Assembly: GCA_029857855.1 (NCBI GenBank)
Contig: JAOUGG010000069.1
Span: forward strand, 1 to 9,011
Reading direction: 5' to 3'
DNA length: 9,011 nucleotides
From: Acidimicrobiia bacterium
GTDB taxonomy: Bacteria; Actinomycetota; Acidimicrobiia; Acidimicrobiales; SZUA-35
Part shown: one piece after another, positions 1 through 5,573 of the stretch
Numbering within the stretch: position 1 is the stretch's first letter
Layout of the letters: the number at the start of each line of letters is the position of its first letter
Made by a program: the position numbers and the translations under genes
The notes under the pieces: generated by a model
The model's database searches: none
What the model was told of the DNA's origin: nothing
Seen by the model: only the letters and a program-made list of their open reading frames with translations

Positions 1-63
1 GAGAAGGCGTTCGACCTCCCCTTCGAGCTCGTGCAGGAGGTCTACGTCAGCATCTCGGACCAT
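1..63 (-). CDS. Acyl-ACP desaturase (DesA-like), N-terminal fragment
   Basis: Only the first 21 codons are inside the window; the gene runs off the left edge. Read from ATG at 63, the peptide contains LLHELEGEVERLL. This closely resembles the start of mycobacterial DesA1/DesA2 (LLHELEPVVEKYL as I remember it), a soluble di-iron stearoyl-ACP-type desaturase that introduces a double bond into an ACP-bound acyl chain. The di-iron ligands lie outside the window, so the call rests on this short N-terminal helix alone. No Shine-Dalgarno is present. The start codon lies 6 nt beyond a TAGGCT -10 box, so the message is probably leaderless. The gene is divergent from the DNA ligase. Any other helical protein with a similar N-terminus remains possible. 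Confidence 0.5.
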   Translation of the reverse strand, partial: MVRDADVDLLHELEGEVERLL

Positions 64-69
64 TCCGTC

Positions 70-98
70 AGCCTACCTACCAGTAGGTAGGGAGACAA
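70..98 (-). promoter_or_regulatory. Leaderless promoter of the DesA-like gene
   Basis: On the minus strand, TTGTCT (plus positions 93-98) and TAGGCT (70-75) are separated by exactly 17 nt. Six bases follow the -10 before the ATG at 63, so transcription should begin on or beside the start codon. The spacer is almost entirely filled by the perfect inverted repeat described separately. This arrangement predicts that a bound repressor would block RNA polymerase. Confidence 0.5.
72..91. promoter_or_regulatory. Perfect palindrome, probable TetR-family operator
   Basis: CCTACCTAC (72-80) and GTAGGTAGG (83-91) are perfect 9-bp inverted arms around a 2-bp centre. Size and symmetry fit a TetR-family operator. 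The site covers the -35/-10 spacer of the desaturase promoter and lies about 45 bp upstream of the ligase start, so it could affect both divergent genes. No TetR gene is visible in the window, so the regulator is unknown. Fatty-acid desaturase genes being under TetR-type repressors is established elsewhere (for example DesT in Pseudomonas); the link here is inference. Confidence 0.6.
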
Positions 99-137
99 GA
101 TCTATCCCCGACGAACCGCGGCGATACTCTCAGTGGT

Positions 138-1115
138 GTGTCCGACTCGTCCCGATCGAGGTCAACCTCCGACTGGATTCCCCCGATGAAGGCGACATCG
201 ACCGACCGTGTTCCCACCGGTTCTGGATGGGCGGCGGAGATCAAATGGGACGGCATGCGGATCGAGGCCACGATCACCGGGGCGACCGACGGCCACCCTC
301 CGGCCATGGTGCTGCGCTCATCGAACGGCCGTGACGTCACCGGGTCGTTCCCCGAACTCGCCGGATTGGCCGAAGCGCTACACGCCGACGCCGTTCTCGA
401 CGGCGAGGTGGTCGTGTTCGACGGCGACCGGCCGTCGTTCGCCCGGCTGCAACAGCGCATTCACATCGACCGTCCCCACCCCAGCCTGGTCGAGGCCCAT
501 CCCGTCGTCTACATCGTGTTCGACCTGTTGCGCCTCGACGGCAACCTGCTGATCGACCTCCCCTACGTGACCCGCCGTCGACTCCTGAACGACCTGCTCC
601 CCGACGGGGCCAACTGGCGGACCCCGCCCTTCATCGACGACGACCCCGAGTCCCTGCTCGAACTCGCAGCCGAACGCGACCTCGAGGGAATCGTGGTCAA
701 GCGGCTCGACAGCGTCTACGAGCCCGGTATGCGCAGCAGTGCGTGGCGCAAAATCAAGATCCGGCGCCGGCAGGAGTTCGTGGTCGGCGGCTGGCTGGAG
801 GGCCAGCGATCGCTCGAGAAGCAGATCGGTTCCCTCATGGTCGGCGTCTGGGACGACGGCCGCCTCGTGATGGCGGGGCGCGTCGGATCCGGATTGACCG
901 AGGTCGAACGCACCCGGCTCGAAAAACTGCTGGTCGCGACCGACGAACCGCCCTTCGCCGAGGTGCCGCCACTCGACAAACGTCCCGTGTGGGTCGAGCC
1001 GACCGTGGTGGTCGAGGTCGAATACGGCGAGTGGCCCCCCGGCGGCCAGCTCCGGCATCCCGTCTACCGAGGCCTGCGGATCGACCGGGACCCGGCGGAG
1101 GTCACCCGGGAGTAG
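138..1115 (+). CDS. ATP-dependent DNA ligase (LigC / LigD ligase-domain type)
   Basis: This 325-residue protein seals DNA nicks through a lysyl-AMP intermediate. The nucleotidyltransferase motifs are in order: motif I EIKWDGMR with catalytic Lys36, motif Ia LRSSNGRD (59-66), the conserved Glu in DGEVVV (88-93), motif III VFDLLRLDG (127-135), motif IV EGIVVK (183-188) and motif V WRKIKI (203-208). An OB-fold follows and ends in HPVYRGLRIDR (307-317). The length matches a ligase catalytic core plus OB domain, as in the small actinobacterial LigC enzymes and the ligase module of LigD. No polymerase/primase or phosphoesterase module is fused, and no ku gene is visible. The GTG start at 138 lacks a Shine-Dalgarno but follows a GATACT -10-like element (123-128), suggesting a leaderless message. 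A backup role in repair or end joining is inference. Confidence 0.9.
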   Translation: MSDSSRSRSTSDWIPPMKATSTDRVPTGSGWAAEIKWDGMRIEATITGATDGHPPAMVLRSSNGRDVTGSFPELAGLAEALHADAVLDGEVVVFDGDRPSFARLQQRIHIDRPHPSLVEAHPVVYIVFDLLRLDGNLLIDLPYVTRRRLLNDLLPDGANWRTPPFIDDDPESLLELAAERDLEGIVVKRLDSVYEPGMRSSAWRKIKIRRRQEFVVGGWLEGQRSLEKQIGSLMVGVWDDGRLVMAGRVGSGLTEVERTRLEKLLVATDEPPFAEVPPLDKRPVWVEPTVVVEVEYGEWPPGGQLRHPVYRGLRIDRDPAEVTRE

Positions 1116-1143
1116 GGAAGCCCGGTCCGCCGCCTACGGGTGC

Positions 1144-1171
1144 TTGGACGGGGCAGCCGAGGCAGTAGTAT
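1144..1171 (+). promoter_or_regulatory. Sigma-70-type promoter of the RsbW-like gene
   Basis: TTGGAC (1144-1149), a 16-nt spacer and TAGTAT (1166-1171) make one of the best vegetative-type promoter matches in the window. Transcription would begin near 1178-1179, giving a leader of about 95 nt that opens with the hairpin at 1179-1210. It lies between the ligase stop and the next gene, so that gene is probably transcribed independently of the ligase. Confidence 0.5.
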
Positions 1172-1178
1172 CACCGTT

Positions 1179-1210
1179 ACGACCGCAAACGACGTTCGCC
1201 CCGCGGTCGT
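1179..1210 (+). other. 5' leader stem-loop
   Basis: ACGACCGC (1179-1186) pairs perfectly with GCGGTCGT (1203-1210) around a 16-nt loop. It sits exactly where the transcript from the promoter at 1144-1171 should begin, so the RNA would carry a 5'-terminal hairpin. No run of T follows it, so it is not a terminator. It could stabilise the mRNA or be an operator; I cannot tell which. Confidence 0.4.
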
Positions 1211-1273
1211 CTCCGCCCGATCAGCGGGAACAGCTCCCATGACAACGAGGTCACAGAGACGGAACCCGACGCG

Positions 1274-1648
1274 ATGAAAGATGGCACCGCCGACGAAATC
1301 AAGGTGTCGTTTCCGGCTTCCCCGACCTTCACTCGAATCGGTCGGGTTGCGGTGGCCGGCCTCGCCCTGCGTCTCGGCGTCGACATCGCAACGGTCGAAA
1401 GACTGCGATCGGCCGTCGACACCTCGGTGAACGCCCTGCTCGGACCGGGCCGGATCAGCATGCTGGCGAAATGGCGGCCCGAGGTGCTCAGCATCTCACT
1501 CAGCAATCCCGATGCCCACATCGGCGTCAACGGCGATCTGGTCGACGAGCTGAAGAAGCTGATCGGTCACGCCTCGGTGTCGGAGTCGGCGATCGTGCTC
1601 GAGCTCAAAACCGAGTTGTACTCAGCGGGAAGCACGGGGCTCCGCTGA
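1274..1648 (+). CDS. RsbW-like (HATPase_c_2) anti-sigma-type protein, degenerate
   Basis: This 124-residue protein opens with a pattern typical of actinobacterial RsbW-like serine kinase / anti-sigma domains: KVSFPASPTFTRIGR (10-24), then GLALRLGVD and VERLRSAVDTSVNALL. RsbW proteins bind ATP through a GHKL fold, phosphorylate an anti-anti-sigma factor and sequester a sigma factor. Here the N-box, normally like AVDEACxNxL, reads AVDTSVNALL (47-56) with the usual Glu replaced by Thr50. No DxGxG-type G1 motif is visible in the C-terminal half. ATP binding is therefore doubtful, and a protein-binding role is more likely. No sigma or anti-anti-sigma gene is adjacent. The Shine-Dalgarno is weak; a 12-codon ORF (1239-1277, beginning MTTRSQRR) overlaps the start as ATGA and could couple translation. 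The gene converges on metF with a 15-nt gap. Confidence 0.6.
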   Translation: MKDGTADEIKVSFPASPTFTRIGRVAVAGLALRLGVDIATVERLRSAVDTSVNALLGPGRISMLAKWRPEVLSISLSNPDAHIGVNGDLVDELKKLIGHASVSESAIVLELKTELYSAGSTGLR

Positions 1649-1663
1649 CGTGCCCGCGCCCGG

Positions 1664-2728
1664 TCAGGAAGCCTGAGCTTGCGGCAAAGGCCGCGCCGAC
1701 TCGGCCGCTTCGACCACCGCGGGGCAACCGAATCCCAGTAGACGGCAGGTGGAGAGGGTCAGCTCCGGACGGTTCATGGTGTAGAAGTGGAATCGGCGGA
1801 CACCGTGTTCGGCCAGCTCCCGGCACTGCTCGGCCGCGAGGGTGGCCGAGACCAGCTGGTGCACGTCGGGTGCGTCGTCGAGCCCCCGGTACAGATCGAT
1901 CATCCACTCGGGGATCCGGGCTCCGCAGCGCTCGGCGAAATTCGAGACCCGGCTGAACGACGTGACCGGCATGATCCCCGCCACGATGGGCACGGAAATA
2001 CCGGCCTCCCGACAACGGGCGAGGAACTCGAGGTAGTTGCCGTTGTCATAGAAGAACTGGGTGATCGCCTGGTCGGCTCCGGCCTCGACCTTCTCGGCCA
2101 GGTTGGCCAGATCGGCTTCCGCCGACTTGGCCTTTGGATGCACTTCGGGATAGGCGGCGACCGAGATGGTGACGTGCTCGTCGGTGTGCTTACGGGCCTG
2201 GGCCCGCACTGCGGCCACCAGCTCGGCCGCAGTGGTGTAGCCGTCGATGGGCCCGTGGCCCGATCCGCTGTCAGCGTCTGCCGGCGGATCGCCGCGCAGC
2301 GCAACGATGTGGCGGACCCCCATCTGCAGGTACCGATCGACGACGGCCAGGGTCTGGGCCTTGGTGGCGTTCACGGTGGTCAGGTGCCCGGCGACCGGTG
2401 AGGCGAGGGTCGACTGCAGCCGCTCGATGGTGGCGAACGTACGATCCCGGCTCGATCCTCCGGCGCCATAGGTGACCGAGACGTAGGCCGGGTTCACCTC
2501 GTCGAGGCGGTGGGCGCAGTCGTCGAGGCCGGCGGCGGCGGAGTCGCTGTTCGTCGGGAAGTACTCGAACGAGACGGCCACGTCCCGCTGGAGGGGTCTG
2601 GTCGGCCACGGTCGCCGGGCTAGTCGCCTGGCGGTTTCGTCGAGGCCCTGGGCGTACCCGATGTCGTCGGACGGTGTGCGCACCGACTGGGCGTCGGCGA
2701 TGCCGGGATCGATGTAGTTCGAGGTCAT
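1664..2728 (-). CDS. metF: 5,10-methylenetetrahydrofolate reductase (MetF)
   Basis: MetF reduces 5,10-methylene-THF to 5-methyl-THF with FAD, supplying the methyl group for methionine synthesis. The 354-residue protein shows the TIM-barrel family signatures: SFEYFP (53-58) with the catalytic Glu55 (Glu28 in E. coli), VSVTYGAGGSSRDRT (83-97), GHLTTVNAT (114-122), VALRGDPP (142-149) with the FAD-contacting Asp147, TQFFYDNGNYLEF (223-235) with the folate-binding Gln224, and PIVAGIMP (247-254). The N-terminus is about 28 residues longer than in E. coli MetF. The ATG at 2728 is supported by a GAAAGG element 11 nt upstream; an internal GTG at codon 16 is the alternative. It lies 66 bp downstream of the ArsR-methyltransferase gene on the same strand, with no terminator seen between them, so the two are probably co-transcribed. 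Confidence 0.96.
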   Translation of the reverse strand: MTSNYIDPGIADAQSVRTPSDDIGYAQGLDETARRLARRPWPTRPLQRDVAVSFEYFPTNSDSAAAGLDDCAHRLDEVNPAYVSVTYGAGGSSRDRTFATIERLQSTLASPVAGHLTTVNATKAQTLAVVDRYLQMGVRHIVALRGDPPADADSGSGHGPIDGYTTAAELVAAVRAQARKHTDEHVTISVAAYPEVHPKAKSAEADLANLAEKVEAGADQAITQFFYDNGNYLEFLARCREAGISVPIVAGIMPVTSFSRVSNFAERCGARIPEWMIDLYRGLDDAPDVHQLVSATLAAEQCRELAEHGVRRFHFYTMNRPELTLSTCRLLGFGCPAVVEAAESARPLPQAQAS

Positions 2729-2794
2729 GGAATCGTTGGCCTTTCAGCCTGGTTCGGCGTGGATGCGGCAGTTCGGGCGGGTTGGCGGCGGTGC

Positions 2795-3838
2795 TCAGTC
2801 CGACCGGACGGCAACCCAGATGGAAACCGTGAGGGTCTCCATCGACGAGGACGAATCCGGGGTGAGGTGATGACTGGCGACGACCTCGAGCCAGGCGTCG
2901 GAACACCACGATTCGATCTGGGAGGTCGAGAAGCCCGACCACCGGTGCTGGTGTTCGGTGAGAAGTTCGTCGACGCTGTGGGGGGCGAAGTCGACGATGA
3001 CGACGAGGCCGCCCGGAGCCAGAGTGAAAGCCGTCTGCCGCAGGGCGGCGGCGGGATCGTCGAGGAAGTGGAGCACGTGGTGGAGCACGGCGACGTCGGC
3101 CCGATGATCGCGGCCGTCGTCGCCGATGTCGAGTGCGTAGATGTTGGCCTGACGGACGGTGCAGTTGGCGAGCTCGTTCTCGATCAACCGGGTGCGGGCC
3201 AGGTTCAACATGTTGGTGCTGAGGTCGATGCCGATTCCCTTGTCGAAGCGATCGGCCAGGAGTTCGAGGATGCGGCCGGTCCCGGTGCCGATGTCGAGCA
3301 GGAGCCGGGGGCGCCGTCGGGTCCCGGCCGACGACTTGGCCGCCGAGCGACCGAGGTGCTCCTCCACGATCGTGATCAACCGGGCCTCGACGTCGGCATC
3401 GGCCACATGGCGACTCCGCATCGACTCCCACTGTTCGGCGATCTGGTCGAAGTAGTCCTCGGCCTGGGCCGCCCGCTCGGCCCTGATGCTGTCGAGGCGT
3501 TGCCGGTCAGCGGCGATGACCGGATCGGCGGGATCGAGGAATCCGACGACCCCACCGAGCAGCACCCGACCTTCGGCGTCGAGCGAAGGGCTGAAGAAGG
3601 CACTGGTGCCCTCGCTGTGTCGCTGGAGGAGCCCCGCCTCGCACAGGAGCTTGAGGTGACGGCTCACCCGGGGCTGCGACTGCCCGAGGATGCGGCACAA
3701 CTCCGTGACCGTGAGCTCTCCTTGGCTGACCAGGGCGGCAATCCGCAGCCTGGTCGGTTCGCCGACTGCCCGGAGCCCGGCCACCAGCTGGTCACCGCCG
3801 AGGACGGTCTTCGAGTCGAGTTCGGTATCGAGAATCAT
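2795..3838 (-). CDS. ArsR-family regulator fused to a SAM-dependent methyltransferase (SahR-like)
   Basis: The 347-residue protein has two modules. Residues 15-85 form an ArsR-type winged helix: VGEPTRLRIAALV, TVTELCRILGQ and the recognition helix SQPRVSRHLKLLCEAGL (54-70). The metal-binding ELCVCDL signature of ArsR is absent; only Cys48 occurs there. After a linker rich in Arg and Glu, residues about 155-290 form a class I methyltransferase domain: LLDIGTGTGR (180-189), acidic Asp205 in GIDLS, HHVLHFLDDP (253-262) and LAPGGLVVIVDF (273-284). Fusions of this kind next to metF recall SahR, an ArsR-family regulator of SAM-cycle genes in Proteobacteria. Sensing of S-adenosylhomocysteine or SAM by the C-terminal domain is inference; it could also be an active methyltransferase. 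The message is probably leaderless, since the ATG follows the -10 by 8 nt. It is the first gene of an apparent operon with metF. Confidence 0.85.
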   Translation of the reverse strand: MILDTELDSKTVLGGDQLVAGLRAVGEPTRLRIAALVSQGELTVTELCRILGQSQPRVSRHLKLLCEAGLLQRHSEGTSAFFSPSLDAEGRVLLGGVVGFLDPADPVIAADRQRLDSIRAERAAQAEDYFDQIAEQWESMRSRHVADADVEARLITIVEEHLGRSAAKSSAGTRRRPRLLLDIGTGTGRILELLADRFDKGIGIDLSTNMLNLARTRLIENELANCTVRQANIYALDIGDDGRDHRADVAVLHHVLHFLDDPAAALRQTAFTLAPGGLVVIVDFAPHSVDELLTEHQHRWSGFSTSQIESWCSDAWLEVVASHHLTPDSSSSMETLTVSIWVAVRSD

Positions 3839-3845
3839 TGAACGT

Positions 3846-3869
3846 CAATATAAACATGTCTTTATGTTG
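3846..3869. promoter_or_regulatory. AT-rich imperfect palindrome, probable autoregulatory operator
   Basis: CAATATAAA (3846-3854) and TTTATGTTG (3861-3869) are 9-bp inverted arms with one mismatch around a 6-bp centre, CATGTC. The site is strikingly AT-rich for this genome. It covers the -10 and the whole spacer of the promoter of the ArsR-methyltransferase gene. ArsR-family regulators typically bind AT-rich imperfect palindromes overlapping their own promoter, so autoregulation of the operon with metF is the natural reading. Confidence 0.55.
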
Positions 3870-3875
3870 TTGCAA
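3847..3875 (-). promoter_or_regulatory. Promoter of the ArsR-methyltransferase / metF operon
   Basis: On the minus strand TTGCAA (plus 3870-3875), a 17-nt spacer and TATATT (3847-3852) form a strong vegetative-type promoter. Eight bases separate the -10 from the ATG at 3838, so transcription should start on or one base before the start codon, giving a leaderless message. That explains the absence of a Shine-Dalgarno. Confidence 0.65.
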
Positions 3876-3947
3876 CCCGGATCTCCTCTCTCATACATCG
3901 TTCGAACTCGGGGCTCGTTGTCACACCGGATGGCGAGGATGAAAGCC

Positions 3948-4374
3948 ATGGCGGGAACCATCGAATACGACGCAACGATCATGCAGCTGGCCGGGAGGCG
4001 GGGCGGTGTCTGCACTAGAGCAGACCTGCTCGCCCACGGTCTCACTCGAGGCGCGATCGACCGGCGGATCAGGGAACGGCTTCTCGAGCCCGTGTGCCGT
4101 GGCGTCTATCTGATCTCCTCGCTCGCCGACGACTCCACCCCGCTCCACCGAGCCGTCATCTCGGTTCCACGGTCGGTGATCTTCGAGGGGACGGCAGCAC
4201 GGGTCCTCTCGTTCCCCGTGGTGCCCTCGGTCGGACCGATCCCGGTTGACGTCGTCACGCCGGTTCGCGACGGTTCGGGTCACGTGGGCCGAGGTCACCC
4301 AGCGGCCGTCAGCCATCGCCCAGGATCTTGAAGCGGTCATCGCCGCTCGACGATCGATTCAGCGGGCGGCGTGA
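3948..4374 (+). pseudogene. Decayed AbiEi-type antitoxin / DUF559-like gene (deletion plus frame change)
   Basis: From ATG 3948 (GAGG at 3935-3938, 9 nt upstream) the reading frame starts like AbiEi/DUF559 proteins. It has a winged-helix N-terminal domain with IMQLAGRRGGVCTRADLLAH, GLTRGAIDRRI and LLEPVCRGVYLIS, then RAVISVPRSVIFEGTAARVL, and stops at 4331. In the +1-shifted frame, from about 4260 to the TGA at 4372-4374, a new segment appears: RFATVRVTWAEVTQRP then SAIAQDLEAVIAARR. This matches the usual C-terminal RVTW...RP segment of the Vsr-like nuclease domain in DUF559 proteins. Full-length relatives, as I recall them, are about 280-320 residues; the middle, including the nuclease core, is missing here. 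I infer an internal deletion that also changed frame. No AbiEii-like toxin lies beside it. A small surviving DNA-binding product is possible. Confidence 0.6.
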
Positions 4375-4397
4375 ACTCCCACGCCGTTCGTACATCG

Positions 4398-4880
4398 TCA
4401 GCCGGAGCTGCCGAAGCCGGCGCTGCCCCGGTCGTCGCCCGATGGGGGCAGTTCGTCGACCGGAGCGAAGCGCAGGTCGGGAACCCCGAGAATGAGCAGT
4501 TGGGCGATCCGCTGGCCGCGCTCGATCGTGACGGGTTCGTCGCCCGTGTTGAGAAGGATCACCTGCAGCTCACCCCGGTAACCCGAGTCGATGAGCCCCG
4601 GGGCGTTGAGCACGGTCACGCCGTGCTTGAGCGCAAGCCCGGACCGGGGCAGGATCAATCCGCAGTAACCCTGCGGGATGGCGACGGCAAACCCGGTTGG
4701 CACCAACCGGCGGCAGCCGGGATCGATGGCGACGTCGAGGCGCGACGGCAGGTCGGCTGCGGCGTCACCGTCACGGATGCGCGACGGCGGGGTCAGCCCG
4801 GCGTCGAGCTGCAAAAGCGGAACGGAGAGCACGAGCAGAGGGTAGCGGACGGGCAGGTACCGGCAGGCGCCGTTGCGCAT
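4398..4880 (-). CDS. dut: Deoxyuridine 5'-triphosphate nucleotidohydrolase (dUTPase)
   Basis: dUTPase converts dUTP to dUMP and pyrophosphate, keeping uracil out of DNA and feeding dTMP synthesis. The enzyme is a homotrimer. All five motifs are present: DGDAAADL (37-44, motif 1), PRSGLA (78-83, motif 2), NAPGLIDSGYRGEL (92-105, motif 3, catalytic Asp98), RGQRIAQL (121-128, motif 4) and RGSAGFGSSG (151-160, motif 5, ending at the C-terminus). Motif 5 has Ala where Gly is usual (RGxGGFGS). The ATG at 4880 is chosen because GGAGG (plus 4891-4895) lies 10 nt upstream. It gives a 17-residue leader before the usual start region; a GTG at 4832 would give a protein of standard length. The gene is divergent from orn, 48 bp away, and converges on the DUF559 remnant. 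Confidence 0.95.
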   Translation of the reverse strand: MRNGACRYLPVRYPLLVLSVPLLQLDAGLTPPSRIRDGDAAADLPSRLDVAIDPGCRRLVPTGFAVAIPQGYCGLILPRSGLALKHGVTVLNAPGLIDSGYRGELQVILLNTGDEPVTIERGQRIAQLLILGVPDLRFAPVDELPPSGDDRGSAGFGSSG

Positions 4881-4928
4881 CGGGCCGACACCTCCGATCC
4901 GCCGAACTCGACGGCAAAAGTCGCTAGG

Positions 4929-5573
4929 GTGAGTGGCTTGCTGGCATGGATTGATTTGGAGATGACGGGGCTCGACCCGGCGAAGCACGTAATCGTCGAG
5001 ATCGCAACCCTCCTGACCGACGACGATCTGAACATCATTCAGACCGGGCCCGAGCTGGTGATCACCGCTTCCGAGGAGGAGCTGGCGCTGATGGACGACA
5101 TCGTCGTCGACATGCACACCAAGTCCGGGCTCCTCGAACAGATTCAGGCCTCCACCGTCACCCTGGAGGACGCCACCCGGCAAACCCTCGAGTTCCTGCG
5201 AGCCCATATCCCCGAACCTCGATCGGTTCCGCTGTGCGGCAATTCGATCGGGATGGACCGCCGCTTCCTGGCCGTCCACATGAACGAGGTCGAGGAGTTC
5301 CTGCACTATCGGTCGATCGACGTCACCACCATCAAGGAACTGGCGAGGCGCTGGAACCCGACCGCCCTCGACGCGGCACCCCGCAAGGACGTCGGCCACC
5401 GGGCTCTCGACGACATCACCGAGAGCATCAACGAGCTCCGCTACTACCGGGAGGCGTTGTTCCTGCCGCCGCCGGTCGACGGCAACGCTGATTCGGCGAC
5501 GACGCCGGCCCCGACTCCTTCGGCCGTGACCCCTCCCGGCAGCGGCGACACCACTCCGGCTCAGTCCCGGTAG
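4929..5573 (+). CDS. orn: Oligoribonuclease
   Basis: Orn is a 3'-5' exoribonuclease that degrades the shortest RNAs, including pGpG and other di- to pentanucleotides, to mononucleotides. The 214-residue protein has the full DEDDh set: Asp9 and Glu11 in AWIDLEMTGLD, Asp110 in GNSIGMDRRF, then His157 and Asp162 in GHRALDDITES. Other family blocks are MHTKSGLLEQIQAST (62-76) and DVTTIKELARRWNP (131-144). The core ends near residue 180. A further 34 residues form a Pro/Thr/Ser-rich, probably disordered tail, as in mycobacterial Orn. The start is GTG 4929, matching the N-terminal length of relatives; TTG 4938 is an alternative. The region further upstream is antisense to dut and not part of the gene. 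The last 13 bp overlap the end of the convergent thioesterase gene. Confidence 0.95.
   Translation: MSGLLAWIDLEMTGLDPAKHVIVEIATLLTDDDLNIIQTGPELVITASEEELALMDDIVVDMHTKSGLLEQIQASTVTLEDATRQTLEFLRAHIPEPRSVPLCGNSIGMDRRFLAVHMNEVEEFLHYRSIDVTTIKELARRWNPTALDAAPRKDVGHRALDDITESINELRYYREALFLPPPVDGNADSATTPAPTPSAVTPPGSGDTTPAQSR

Noticed and set aside
378..1058. 226-codon minus-strand frame opposite the DNA ligase
   Set aside because: The ligase frame has all nucleotidyltransferase motifs; the opposite frame shows no domain and an unusual Asp/Glu/His/Val composition.
1649..1663. Possible bidirectional terminator between the RsbW-like gene and metF
   Set aside because: Only 15 bp separate the stops, and no inverted repeat with a T-run is present there or just inside either gene.
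2271..3431. 386-codon minus-strand frame running across the metF/ArsR gap
   Set aside because: It is an Arg/Pro-rich shadow overlapping two genes with recognisable motifs in another frame.
2759..3841. 360-codon open frame on the plus strand opposite the ArsR-methyltransferase gene
   Set aside because: The composition (Gly, Glu, Asp, Val and Pro rich without domains) is that of a high-GC shadow; the minus strand encodes clear ArsR and methyltransferase motifs.
4371..4928. Upstream extension of the orn reading frame on the plus strand from 4371
   Set aside because: It is antisense to dut, and Orn homologues begin a few residues before the WIDLEMTG motif, as GTG 4929 does.
4881..5399. Upstream extension of the dut reading frame on the minus strand to 5399 (about 173 extra codons)
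   Set aside because: It is antisense to the conserved catalytic region of orn. The dUTPase motifs occur only after 4880, and a GGAGG site supports ATG 4880.
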